A DNA stretch of 64,000 bases from Gemmatimonadota bacterium. Lineage in GTDB: Bacteria > Gemmatimonadota > Gemmatimonadetes > Gemmatimonadales > GWC2-71-9. The stretch lies in contig QHTT01000067.1 in the NCBI GenBank assembly GCA_003220935.1, forward strand, positions 80,570-144,569, given 5' to 3'. The notes below the pieces were generated by a model. The model ran no database searches, was not told the DNA's origin, and saw only the letters and a program-made list of their open reading frames with translations. The position numbers and the translations under genes were made by a program. Below are positions 23,434-32,712 of this stretch, in pieces (the stretch's first letter is position 1; every line of letters begins with the position of its first letter).

Positions 23434-24631
23434 GATCGCGCGCCAGAACGAGGGCGAGCACAAACCACAACAGTTTCGAAGCGATCCAGGTGCCGCTCGT
23501 CGTTCCGACCATCATCTCCGCGAACAGGGCGAACGCGGCCCGTCCCCGACGCGCGGCCAAGAAGCACCCCCACAGGCCGGCGAAGAAGGGGATCGCCCCG
23601 ACGACCCCGGTCGTCGTCACCACCTCGAGCGCGAGGTTGTGGGCATCCCGGCGCGGCCGCACCTTCTCATGGATGCGCCGCGCGATCTCGAACTGGTTGG
23701 TGATTGGGCCCCAGCCCAGGACGGGTCGCTCGATCAGCATCTGGAGGAGGACGGGGTAGATCTGCTCTCGCCCGGCGAGGCTGCCCTCCGCCGCTTCGAC
23801 GAACCGGTTGCGCATGACCTCGACGTGGAGCGCGCCCCACACGAGGGCCGCCATGGCGAGGAGCACTGCGAACCCGTTGCGCAGGCGCTGCCACAGGGTC
23901 AGGCCGCTCAACGCTGAGACGAGCAGGCCGGCGGTAAGAGCGAGCACACCACCCCGCGAGCCGGTGTGCACGACGGCGCCGCCGAGCAGCCCGACCAGCG
24001 GCCAGAACACGAACGGTAGGCGCAGCAGGCGCGACGCCCCCGCGTGGCGGAGGCCGACGGCGGCGAGCACCCCGGCTGACAGGATCAGAGCGCTGAGATT
24101 GGCGTTCTGCCCGAGCATCGTCTCCCGCTCGCCGCCGCTCCAGACCCGCTTCGCCGTGAGCCCGATCCCGGCGATCTCCAAGGCTGCCCACAGCGCGCAC
24201 GCGACAACCAATGTCATGAGCGCGGCGCGGAATACCCGACGATCGCGCATCAGGTTGCCGGCCGCCCAGCAAAGGAGCAGCAGTTCGCCGAGCTGGGCCA
24301 GGAGCTGGAGGGCGAGCTGCGCGTACTGCTGCGAGCCCACCAGCGCCGCGATGACGAACACCCAGAGCCACCCGCCGAACCACAGCAGAGCAGAGGGGAT
24401 GCGACCGTAGCACGCGCGGCTCTCGAGCGGTGTCGTCAGGAGGAACAGCGCCGCGGTGATGGTCGTGGTTTCGAGCGGGATCGACCGCTGTGGCATCTCG
24501 AACGGGATCGAGAAGACGAAGAGATACAGGGCCCAGCGCACGACCGGGTTCACCATGGGGCCGCACTCAGCCGGAGCCGCCGCGAGGGACGCCGGCCGGG
24601 TGACGTGTGCGGGTGCGAGCGTCGTGCTCAT
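23366..24631 (-). CDS. O-antigen ligase / Wzy-like polymerase, multi-pass membrane protein
   Basis: Multiple hydrophobic segments, HTGSRGGVLAL, GWGPITNQF, DAHNLALEVVTTTGVVG; ATG 24631 (ATGA overlap). Confidence 0.85.
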   Translation of the reverse strand: MSTTLAPAHVTRPASLAAAPAECGPMVNPVVRWALYLFVFSIPFEMPQRSIPLETTTITAALFLLTTPLESRACYGRIPSALLWFGGWLWVFVIAALVGSQQYAQLALQLLAQLGELLLLCWAAGNLMRDRRVFRAALMTLVVACALWAALEIAGIGLTAKRVWSGGERETMLGQNANLSALILSAGVLAAVGLRHAGASRLLRLPFVFWPLVGLLGGAVVHTGSRGGVLALTAGLLVSALSGLTLWQRLRNGFAVLLAMAALVWGALHVEVMRNRFVEAAEGSLAGREQIYPVLLQMLIERPVLGWGPITNQFEIARRIHEKVRPRRDAHNLALEVVTTTGVVGAIPFFAGLWGCFLAARRGRAAFALFAEMMVGTTSGTWIASKLLWFVLALVLARDPTRAAPPGGQSVPIGTRRLPSG

Positions 24632-25833
24632 GGCTCGGGGCCCATCGCCAGTCGCTCGAGCGTCCCGCCGCGGCCAGGACGGATCCGTGATCCCAGTCGC
24701 GATGCGAGGCGCCACAGTGCGCCTCCGACGAGGGGCAGCGGGTCGTCCCAGGCGAATGCGCGCCAAGCTTCGCTGCGCAGCGCCCAGGCGAGCCAGCCGA
24801 CGAACGTGACGCCGCTCGCGCGTGCCGCGACGGCGTCGCCCCACGGCTTGCACCAACGCACCCCCGGCCGGGCGGGTCGCACCGCAGGTCGGGCCAGCCC
24901 GGCCAGGTCGCCGTACACGAGCGCCGGGATGTTGACGCCCGCGAGCGCGGCCGGATGGTGCCAGAGCGTGAAGCGCGGGTTGACCTCGAGCAGGTACAGG
25001 CGCCCATCAGGGCGGCGCTTGAAATCGAGCTTGGCGACGCCGCGGACACCGAGCCGCCGCACCACGTCACGACCCAGGGTCGCGACGTCGGGCGCATCCG
25101 TGATGATCAGCGCGGTGCTGTCACCGTAGTGCAGAGGGTAGGTGCGGATCTTGCGTCCCGTGAAGTCGGCAACCCGGTCGCCGGACGGATCTACGTACAC
25201 GTGATAGCTCTCGACGAGCGTCTCCGGGCCGGGGACCAGCTCCTGGGCGAGGACCGGCGCGCGCGCCTCGGCGAGCAGCGGCCACAGAGCGCGCAGCACG
25301 CTCAACGTGTCGACACGGATCGCTTTTGCTCCGCTCCCGACCGGCTCCCACCGGTCGACCCGGCGGGTCAACGGCTTGACGATACAGGGCAGCCGGACGG
25401 CGAGCTCCGCTGGGCATGGCTCGACCTCGGGGTGCAAAACGTGCGCGCGGGGCACGGGGAGATCGAGGCGGGCCGCGAGCTCTTGGAAACGCGCCTTGTC
25501 CACGAGCGCCTCGACCAGGTCGGCGTCCGCCGCCACGAAGCGAAACGCCCGTGCCAGGCGATCGCGAAACCGGCTTACGAGCAGGAGCTCGCGGTCCTCC
25601 TCGTAATAGAGCACCGGTGGCTCAGGTTGTGCTTCGGCGAAGCGCACCAGCACGTCCACTTGTGCCTCGGGAGCGTCCCAGGCGTCCACCCAGTCGAGGG
25701 CGTGGCGAGCGAAGCGGGTGAAGCGGGTGGGCGCACCGCGGGGCGCGACTACGGCGCAGGGAATACCGGCCAGCCCGAGCGGCCGCACCAGGTCCATGTC
25801 GCCCATCACACACGCCAGCGGCCGCGGCGCCAT
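24628..25833 (-). CDS. ATP-grasp domain protein (carboxylate-amine ligase-like)
   Basis: FVAADADLVEALVDKARFQELAARLDLPVPRAHVL, CIVKPL, LDFKRRPDGRLYLLEVNPRFTLWHH. Confidence 0.83.
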   Translation of the reverse strand: MAPRPLACVMGDMDLVRPLGLAGIPCAVVAPRGAPTRFTRFARHALDWVDAWDAPEAQVDVLVRFAEAQPEPPVLYYEEDRELLLVSRFRDRLARAFRFVAADADLVEALVDKARFQELAARLDLPVPRAHVLHPEVEPCPAELAVRLPCIVKPLTRRVDRWEPVGSGAKAIRVDTLSVLRALWPLLAEARAPVLAQELVPGPETLVESYHVYVDPSGDRVADFTGRKIRTYPLHYGDSTALIITDAPDVATLGRDVVRRLGVRGVAKLDFKRRPDGRLYLLEVNPRFTLWHHPAALAGVNIPALVYGDLAGLARPAVRPARPGVRWCKPWGDAVAARASGVTFVGWLAWALRSEAWRAFAWDDPLPLVGGALWRLASRLGSRIRPGRGGTLERLAMGPEP

Positions 25834-25839
25834 TGACCC

Positions 25840-27036
25840 TCACCCTGCTCGGGGTGGGGGGGCGGGGGGCGTGGGGGAGGCGGCCGCGAACGCCCCGGTC
25901 GACCGCAGCGCGAGCCGCAACAAGCGGCCGCGCAAAGACTGCTGCCAGCGGTGCGCGACGCCGGCAACGTCGCGCGCCCGCGTGATCCAAGGATACCGAC
26001 TCCAGACCCAGCGGTACTTCGTCAGCTCGGGCTCCGCGCCGAACTTGCGCTTGAAGTCGCCTCCGCCCATGAGATCGAACGTGTTGCAGCCAAGAGCCAT
26101 CGCCCGCTGCATCACCGTCCAAGTCATCAACTCGGTGGGACGGTACCAGCGGTAGCGGCTGCGGTGCGCCCAGGTCCAGAGGAACAGCTCACGGGCGTGC
26201 ACCAGGAAGATCCCCGTGGCGATGACCGGACCGTTGGGAAGGGACACCGAGACGGCGAGGAGTTTCCCCGCCGTGCGCATATGCTGTACGCAGGCGCGCA
26301 CCCGCTCCGGGCCGAAGGGGACGACATTGCCGCCGCGCACGTACACTTCCCGCACTTGGTCGTAGTGCTCGTCGGCAAAGGCCGCGTCCTCCGCGAAGCG
26401 CACGACTAGGCCCAGGTTGATCGCTCGCCGGATGTTGCGGCGTGCGCTGTCCCTGAGTGCGCGCCAGGCCCGGGCCTCGTCACCAGGGTAGAGCGGCGCG
26501 CGATAGGTGAGCTCCGGGTCGCCCCGAAACCCCGCCTCGCGCATGGTGGCTGGATCGAGCGCGCCCGTCATAAGCTCGACGTGGTGCACCCCGTAGTGCT
26601 GTGCCAGGAAGGTCACCAGGGCCGTACCCAGCTCCCGCGTGGTGACCCGGCCGGGATCGAACACCGGGCCCATGCTCCACGTTTGCCAGCCGGGCAGTGG
26701 AGAGCCGAACAAGCGGAGCGGTCCGACTCTGGTGAGCAAGCCCGGCAGGCAGCCCACGACATCGGCCCCGCGCTCGAACACGAGGTACAGCGGGTCGCCC
26801 TTCCCGCATGCCTCGAGCGAGCGGAGCCATGCCCGGGTGTGACCGATCCGGCACCCTGGAAACCGCGCCACGAGCTGGTCCCAGCCCAGGATCTCGGGGA
26901 TTGAGGCGTGGCGCACGGCCAGGAGGGAAACCGCCGGCGTGCAGGCAACCGCCAAGGCGGGGGCCGCCGAGGGGGCCGGGGGGCGAGGGGGGCCGATTGT
27001 CCCTACAGTCGCATCTGTGCGCACGCTCCGGCGCAC
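25840..27036 (-). CDS. GNAT/FemAB-like acyltransferase of polysaccharide loci
   Basis: WDQLVARFPGCRIGHTRAWLRSLEAC...RNIRRAINLGLVVR...LMTWTVMQRAMALGCNTFDLMGGGDFKRKFGAE. Confidence 0.8.
   Translation of the reverse strand: MRRSVRTDATVGTIGPPRPPAPSAAPALAVACTPAVSLLAVRHASIPEILGWDQLVARFPGCRIGHTRAWLRSLEACGKGDPLYLVFERGADVVGCLPGLLTRVGPLRLFGSPLPGWQTWSMGPVFDPGRVTTRELGTALVTFLAQHYGVHHVELMTGALDPATMREAGFRGDPELTYRAPLYPGDEARAWRALRDSARRNIRRAINLGLVVRFAEDAAFADEHYDQVREVYVRGGNVVPFGPERVRACVQHMRTAGKLLAVSVSLPNGPVIATGIFLVHARELFLWTWAHRSRYRWYRPTELMTWTVMQRAMALGCNTFDLMGGGDFKRKFGAEPELTKYRWVWSRYPWITRARDVAGVAHRWQQSLRGRLLRLALRSTGAFAAASPTPPAPPPRAG
26959..26992 (+). other. G-quadruplex-forming motif G5-N7-G5-N2-G6-N3-G6
   Basis: gggggccgccgagggggccggggggcgagggggg. 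Confidence 0.7.
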
Positions 27037-27153
27037 TGCACGTCGTACGCCACGCCCGCGGGGCCTACTTAGCGGCAGGGCGATGCGGGGGTGCGGCAGC
27101 CCGGCTCGGCCTGCTGGGTCAGGCGTGGCGTCAACGCCGCACTCGCTTGGTCC

Positions 27154-28338
27154 CTAGTGGCAGCTACCGGACCCCGAATCGGTGAAGCTGGCCCCAGCGA
27201 CGGGCATGAACTCCCACTGGTACGCGCCGGCGCGCAGGGTGAGTTTGAGCACGCCGAAATCCGCGCCGCGGGCCTCGCTGTTCGGCGCGATCACCGTGGG
27301 CATGGCGGTGCTCTCGCCACCTGTGCCGACATTGAATTCGCGGATGCCGCGAGCGTTGTCCACGGTTCCGTCCGGCGTCATCGGGGCCAGGCGCTCGTAG
27401 TGGTGCATCTGCGCGTTGAGCACGACGTCCGCACCGGCGGCGTAGAGGCGGTCCCACAAGATCTTGATCGGCCCCGATGACGTGTAGCCCGGCTCGCCCG
27501 ACGAGAAGAACCGCGGATGATGCCACACGGCGAGTGTGCACTGCTTGCTGTTCGCCGCGAGGTCGGCCTGGAGCCACTGGTCCTGCTCCGAGCCGGCGCT
27601 GAACGGGACATGGCTGCCGTTGGAGTTCAGCACGATGACATGCCAGGCGCCGAGATCGAAGCTGTAGTATCCCTTGCCGCGCGGGCCGGCGCGGTCACCG
27701 AAATAGTCGAAACTGGCGTCCGCCGTGCCGGGGTCGTATTCGTGATTGCCCAGCAGCGTGTAGGTCTGGCTCTTGTGGCGGCCCCAGGAGGGATCGTAGC
27801 AATTGGCGTAATCGGCGGCCGTGCCGTGGAGCGTGTTGTCGCCCAGCGCGATCACGGTGCCCGGATTGGCGTCCAACAAACTGGCGGTGGCCTCGTCACC
27901 GTCCCCCCCGCAGGTGCTGATGTCGCCCGCGGCCAGCAGCATTTCGGCCTGGGGAACGTTCGAAACGGACGCCGACGTGCTCCTGGGGAGACTGGAGGCG
28001 CCGCGGGAGTCGGTGACGACGAGCGTGACGGTATAGCTGCCGTCGATCTGGTAGTCATGCGTGGGCGCCACGCCGCTACCCGTCGCTCCGTCCCCGAAGT
28101 CCCAGGCGTAGCTGAGCGCGTCGCCGTCGAGATCGACGGACCGGCTGCCGTCGAAGTGCACCGTCCCGCCGTCGGACGAGTAGGGACCGCCTGGATCGGC
28201 GAGCGGGGGCAGGTCGACCCCCGGCACGAGTTCCGTGGCGGGATCCGCGAGGGGGGCGTCTTGGCGACACGCGGCGGCGCCCAGGGCGACGGCCAGCCCG
28301 AGACACGCGTGCCGAGGGGAAAGTCGCAGTTGGCGCAT
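27154..28338 (-). CDS. PKD-domain metallophosphoesterase lipoprotein
   Basis: GAAAC lipobox, PKD, GDNTLHG, GNHEY, WHHPRFFSS, NAQMHHYER, C-term TDSGSGSCH. Confidence 0.85.
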   Translation of the reverse strand: MRQLRLSPRHACLGLAVALGAAACRQDAPLADPATELVPGVDLPPLADPGGPYSSDGGTVHFDGSRSVDLDGDALSYAWDFGDGATGSGVAPTHDYQIDGSYTVTLVVTDSRGASSLPRSTSASVSNVPQAEMLLAAGDISTCGGDGDEATASLLDANPGTVIALGDNTLHGTAADYANCYDPSWGRHKSQTYTLLGNHEYDPGTADASFDYFGDRAGPRGKGYYSFDLGAWHVIVLNSNGSHVPFSAGSEQDQWLQADLAANSKQCTLAVWHHPRFFSSGEPGYTSSGPIKILWDRLYAAGADVVLNAQMHHYERLAPMTPDGTVDNARGIREFNVGTGGESTAMPTVIAPNSEARGADFGVLKLTLRAGAYQWEFMPVAGASFTDSGSGSCH

Positions 28339-28536
28339 CGATGGTCTCCTCCTTCCATGCCCCACGATTCCTTCGTGAGCGCATCGCGCCCCTGGTGCAT
28401 CGCGCGTGCAAAGGAGACCACCTTGCTAACCGGTTGTCCTGTAAGGAGGATGCAGGCGCGCCGCGGGCGAGCCACGGCGCACCGCCGCGACAGCGCGCTG
28501 CGAACCCGCTATATGGCGCTGCCATGTAGCGCCTGC

Positions 28537-30522
28537 TCAATGGCACGTTCCGCTTCCCGTATCGGTGAACGCTTCGCCGGGCACCGGTATGAACTGCCAG
28601 GTGTAGGCGCCATCATCGAGTGTGAGCTTGAGGACGCCGTGGTTCCACGAGCCCAGCTCGCTGTTGGGGATCGGCGGGCCCAAGGGATAGGCGCCCGACC
28701 CCCCCGTCCCGACCACGAATTCTCGGATGCCGCGCGCCGAGTCAAGCGTGCCGTCCGGGGTCTGGGGCGCAAACCGTTCGTAATTATGCTCGTGCGCCGC
28801 GAGTACGATGTCTGCGCCGTACTCGTACAGCGCCTGCCAGAGCGGCTGAGTCTGCACCTGGCTGCCGTGCGTCGTGCCGGAGCTGAAGCGTGGGAGGTGC
28901 CAATATGCGAGCGTGCAGCGCGCCGGATGGGCCGCGAGGTCAGCTCGGAGCCACTGCTCCTCTGGCGACCCAGCGCCCATGTCGAGGGTCGAGTTGAGCG
29001 CGATGATGTGCCAGCTGCCCAGGTCGTAGCTGTAGTAGCCTTTCGCGGGATCCCCGGCGGCGACGCCGAAATACGCGAAGTAGCCGTTTGCGCCGGGTTG
29101 GCGATAGTCATGATTGCCGGGCACGGGATGGATCCGTTTCTTGTGACGTCCCCAGGCGGGGTGGAAGCATTTTTTGTAGCTCGAGTCCGCGCCGTCGGGG
29201 TACGCGTTGTCCCCCAGGACGAACACCGTGCCCCCGATGGAGTCGAGCAGCCTGCCCGTGGCCTCATCGTAAGTCTTGGCACACGTGCCTACGTCTCCCG
29301 CCCCGACGAAGACCTGTGGTGTACCGGGCGGGTCGACGACGGCTGTGAGCGTGTCCCACGCCACACCGCCGTCCGGATCCGCGACGCTCACGCGCACATG
29401 GTACTGCCCAGCCGCGCCATACGCGTGTTTGGCGGTCAGCGGGCCCACCACGGAGGCGGCGCTCCCCTGGTCCGTGGTGCCGTCCCCCCAGTCGACCTCA
29501 TAGCTCCACGGGGCTTCGCTCTCCTGGTCCGCGATGCGGAAGGCGAGCTGGGCGGGCGCCGCTGGCTCGGTGCGGAGATCGGGGCCGGCGTCGACCGATG
29601 GCGGCGCTTCAGGCGGTGGCGCGTGGTGACAGGCCGCGGAGCCGGTATCGCTGAATGCTTGGCCCGCGATCGGCACGAACTGCCAGCTGTAGCGATCAGG
29701 GGAGAGAGTGAGCTTCAGCACGCCGTAGGCCGCTGACACGACCTCGCTGTGCGCCGCTGAGACCGTCGGCAGCGCGGTGCTCTCCCCGCCCGTGCCGACA
29801 TTGATCTCGCGGATGCCGCCGACGCTGTCCACGGCGCCGTCCGGGGTCATTGGGGTGAAGCGCTCATACAGGTGCTGCTGCGCGTTCAGCACGAGGTCGG
29901 CCCCAGCCGCGTGGAGGCGGTTCCATAAGGTCTTGAGCGGGCCCGCCGACGTCCATCCGCTGTCACTCGACGAGAAGAACCTGGGATGGTGCCAGGCCGC
30001 GAGCAGGCATTTCTGCGTGTTCGCCGCGAGGTCGTTCTGGAGCCAGGCGTCCTGCTCCGAGCCGGCGCCATACGGGACGTACGCGCCGTTCGAGTTGAGC
30101 ACGAGGATGTGCCAGGCGCCGAGGTCGAAGCTGTAGTAGCCCTTGGCGCGCGGCCCTGCGTGGTTGCCGAAGTAGTCGAAGGCGCCGTCCGCGGCGCCGG
30201 TGTTGTAGTCGCGATTACCCAGCGTGGCGTAGGTACGCGCCTTGTGACGCCCCCAAGTCGGGTCGTAGCAGTTCTGGTAGTCGCCGAGGGTGCCGTTGGG
30301 ATACGCGTTGTCGCCCAGCGTGAGCACCGTGCCCGAGAGCGTGTCAAGGAGGCGCGCGGTCAGTTCGTCGCGGTCCGTGCCGCAGCTCGCTATGTTGCCG
30401 GCGGCCAGGAGCACGGGATCGGACCGTCCACTCAGCTCGGCAACCGGCGCGAGCGGTGGACGGTCCTCGCCACAGGCCAAGGCAACGATCAGCGTCGCGG
30501 TCAGCGTGCTACGACGTGTCAT
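28537..30522 (-). CDS. Dual metallophosphoesterase protein with PKD-like linker
   Basis: Two MPE modules (GDNAYPNGT...NAQQHLYER and GDNAYPDGAD...AAHEHNYER) separated by PKD-like domain; ATG 30522. Confidence 0.85.
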   Translation of the reverse strand: MTRRSTLTATLIVALACGEDRPPLAPVAELSGRSDPVLLAAGNIASCGTDRDELTARLLDTLSGTVLTLGDNAYPNGTLGDYQNCYDPTWGRHKARTYATLGNRDYNTGAADGAFDYFGNHAGPRAKGYYSFDLGAWHILVLNSNGAYVPYGAGSEQDAWLQNDLAANTQKCLLAAWHHPRFFSSSDSGWTSAGPLKTLWNRLHAAGADLVLNAQQHLYERFTPMTPDGAVDSVGGIREINVGTGGESTALPTVSAAHSEVVSAAYGVLKLTLSPDRYSWQFVPIAGQAFSDTGSAACHHAPPPEAPPSVDAGPDLRTEPAAPAQLAFRIADQESEAPWSYEVDWGDGTTDQGSAASVVGPLTAKHAYGAAGQYHVRVSVADPDGGVAWDTLTAVVDPPGTPQVFVGAGDVGTCAKTYDEATGRLLDSIGGTVFVLGDNAYPDGADSSYKKCFHPAWGRHKKRIHPVPGNHDYRQPGANGYFAYFGVAAGDPAKGYYSYDLGSWHIIALNSTLDMGAGSPEEQWLRADLAAHPARCTLAYWHLPRFSSGTTHGSQVQTQPLWQALYEYGADIVLAAHEHNYERFAPQTPDGTLDSARGIREFVVGTGGSGAYPLGPPIPNSELGSWNHGVLKLTLDDGAYTWQFIPVPGEAFTDTGSGTCH

Positions 30523-31490
30523 GACGTTTCCCTCTCGTCGCCCCAGCGTTTCCCCGTCCACGGCTGATCGCTCAGCTCCCGGCCCCGGAGCACCGTGCCG
30601 TCCTCCGCCTGCAGCTCGAGCAGCACGACGGCGCCTGCGCCGCATGCGACCATCTGGCCGCAGGTCGCCTCGACGGGACTCACCATGGGGCCGAGCACCT
30701 CGCCGGGCGTAGCGCGCAGTGCCGCGCCGTTCTCACCGGGGAGGTGGGCGGCGTGCCAGATCGTCCACCGCCGCCCCGCGAGCCAGCTGAAGGCGCCCGG
30801 GTAGGGCCGCGTCAGAGCGCGAATGAAGTCGTAGATGGCGCGAGCGGGCTGACCCCAGTCGATCCGTCCGTCGGCAGGGCGGCGCCGCGGCAGCAACGGC
30901 TCGTCGCCCGCCGGCTGGAGCCGGCCGGGGCGCTCGCCCGCGAGCAGGCGCGGCACGAGGCGCAGCAGCATTTCCCGGTTCGACGCGGCGACGCGCTCAT
31001 ACAGGGAGGCGCAGGTGTCGTAGGGCGTGATGCAGAACGCCGTCTGGTCGATGATGGCGCCCTGGTCGACGTCGTCCGCGAGCCAGATGAGCGAGTTTCC
31101 GGTCTGCCGCTCGCCTCGAATCAGCGCCCAGTTGATGGGCGCGCTCCCGCGCAGCTGCGGCAAGAGGGAGGCATGCGCCCCGATCATGCCGGTCCGCGCC
31201 AGGCGCAGCGCCGCCGGCCGCAGGATCTGGCTCCAGCCGATCACGAACACGACGTCCGCGTCGAGCGTGCGCAGTGCTGCGAGCCCGTCCGGCTCGTTGA
31301 TGCTTCCCACGCGAGCGAGCGGGATGCCGTAGCGAGTGCACACGGGCGCGTAGTCGACGGCGCCGCTGCGCTGGGCCGCGAGCTCGGAGTGGAGCGTGAT
31401 GGCGCCGGTGATCGGGGTGCGGGCCGCGAGCAAGGCCTCGAGCGCCGAGAGCCCTTCCGCATGGCAGCCCACCCACCCGAAGCGCATCAC
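30519..31490 (-). CDS. Formyltransferase family protein (sugar N-formyltransferase / Fmt-like)
   Basis: VFVIGWSQILRPAALRLARTGMIGAHASLLPQLRGSAPINWALIRGERQTGNSLIWLADDVDQGAII. Confidence 0.85.
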   Translation of the reverse strand: MMRFGWVGCHAEGLSALEALLAARTPITGAITLHSELAAQRSGAVDYAPVCTRYGIPLARVGSINEPDGLAALRTLDADVVFVIGWSQILRPAALRLARTGMIGAHASLLPQLRGSAPINWALIRGERQTGNSLIWLADDVDQGAIIDQTAFCITPYDTCASLYERVAASNREMLLRLVPRLLAGERPGRLQPAGDEPLLPRRRPADGRIDWGQPARAIYDFIRALTRPYPGAFSWLAGRRWTIWHAAHLPGENGAALRATPGEVLGPMVSPVEATCGQMVACGAGAVVLLELQAEDGTVLRGRELSDQPWTGKRWGDERETS

Positions 31491-31494
31491 ATCC

Positions 31495-32712
31495 TCAGCG
31501 CCGATGGGTGCGCGCGACGTCGAGCACCGCCGCGATGACGTCCGAGACGTCGCGGTCGGACAGCCCGGGATGGAGCGGCAAGCTCAGCAGGCGACGATAG
31601 TTCTGGTACGCGACGGGGAAAGCGTCCGCTGCGTAACCGTACTTGTCACGGTAGTAGGGGTGCAGGTGAATCGGGATGAAGTGCACCGACGTGCCGATGT
31701 TGCGGGCGGCGAGTTCCTCGATGAAGCGATCGCGCCCGATGCGCAGCGCTTGCCGCCGCAGCCGGAGGACGTACAGGTGCCAAGCGGGCTCCACGTCCGG
31801 CCGGGCGACCGGTGGCTCGAGGGCTTCCTCCCCCGCGAACATCGCGGTGTAGCGCGCGACCACCTCGCGCCGCCGCCGCTGGAAGGCGTCCTGCTTCCGC
31901 AGCTGCCACAACCCGATGGCGGCCTGAATGTCGGTCATATTGTACTTGAAGCCGGGGAGCAGGACCTCGTAGCGCCAGCTGCCGCCCTGATCGTAGCGCT
32001 TCCACGCGTCCCGGCTCATGCCGTGGAGGCTGAGCACGCGCGCCCGCTCGAGAAACGCGGCATCGCCGGTGAGCATGCCGCCTTCCGCGGTGGTGAGATT
32101 CTTCGTGGCGTAGAAGCTGAAGGCCACGGGGTTGGTCCCGGAGCCGATACACCGTCCCTTGTACCTCGCGGGGATGGCGTGCGCGGCGTCTTCCACCACG
32201 GTGAGCCGGTGGGTACGGGCCAGCGCCTCGATGCCGTCCAGATCCGCCGGGTGACCGGCGTAGTGTACCGCGAGGATCGCGCGCGTCCGCGGCGTCACGG
32301 CCGCCGCGATGCGCTGGGGGTCGATGTTCAAGGTGTCGGGCTCCACGTCGACGAGCACGGGCCGGGCGCCGACGTGCTCGATCACGTTGACCGAGGCGCA
32401 AAAGGTCATCGGGGTGGTGATGACCTCGTCGCCGGGGCGGATACCGAGGGTCGCGAGGGCGGTGTGCAGCCCGGCGGTGCAGGAGTTGAGCGCCAGCGCG
32501 CCAGGCGCCCCGACGAACGCCGCGAATTCCCGCTCGAACGCCCGCGTCTTGGGGCCGGTCGTGATCCACGCCGACTTGAGCGTGTCGACGACCTCCTCGA
32601 TTTCCTCCTGCCCGATAACGGGTGGCGCGAACGGCAGAAACGTCCGGCGCTGCGCCGGGGCGGGCGCGACCGGTCCTTGCACGCCCGTCGGCACGCCGCT
32701 GCTGGCCGTCAC
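31495..32712 (-). CDS. DegT/DnrJ/EryC1/StrS aminotransferase
   Basis: TGPKTRAFEREFAAFVGAPGALALNSCTAGLHTAL, VVEDAAHAIPARYKG, FSFYATKNLTTAEGGML; GTG 32712 overlaps upstream stop. Confidence 0.95.
   Translation of the reverse strand: MTASSGVPTGVQGPVAPAPAQRRTFLPFAPPVIGQEEIEEVVDTLKSAWITTGPKTRAFEREFAAFVGAPGALALNSCTAGLHTALATLGIRPGDEVITTPMTFCASVNVIEHVGARPVLVDVEPDTLNIDPQRIAAAVTPRTRAILAVHYAGHPADLDGIEALARTHRLTVVEDAAHAIPARYKGRCIGSGTNPVAFSFYATKNLTTAEGGMLTGDAAFLERARVLSLHGMSRDAWKRYDQGGSWRYEVLLPGFKYNMTDIQAAIGLWQLRKQDAFQRRRREVVARYTAMFAGEEALEPPVARPDVEPAWHLYVLRLRRQALRIGRDRFIEELAARNIGTSVHFIPIHLHPYYRDKYGYAADAFPVAYQNYRRLLSLPLHPGLSDRDVSDVIAAVLDVARTHRR

Noticed and set aside
27517-29736. 739-aa + strand ORF across the PKD/MPE genes
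   Set aside because: The minus strand encodes the well-supported metallophosphoesterases; the + ORF has no recognisable domain.
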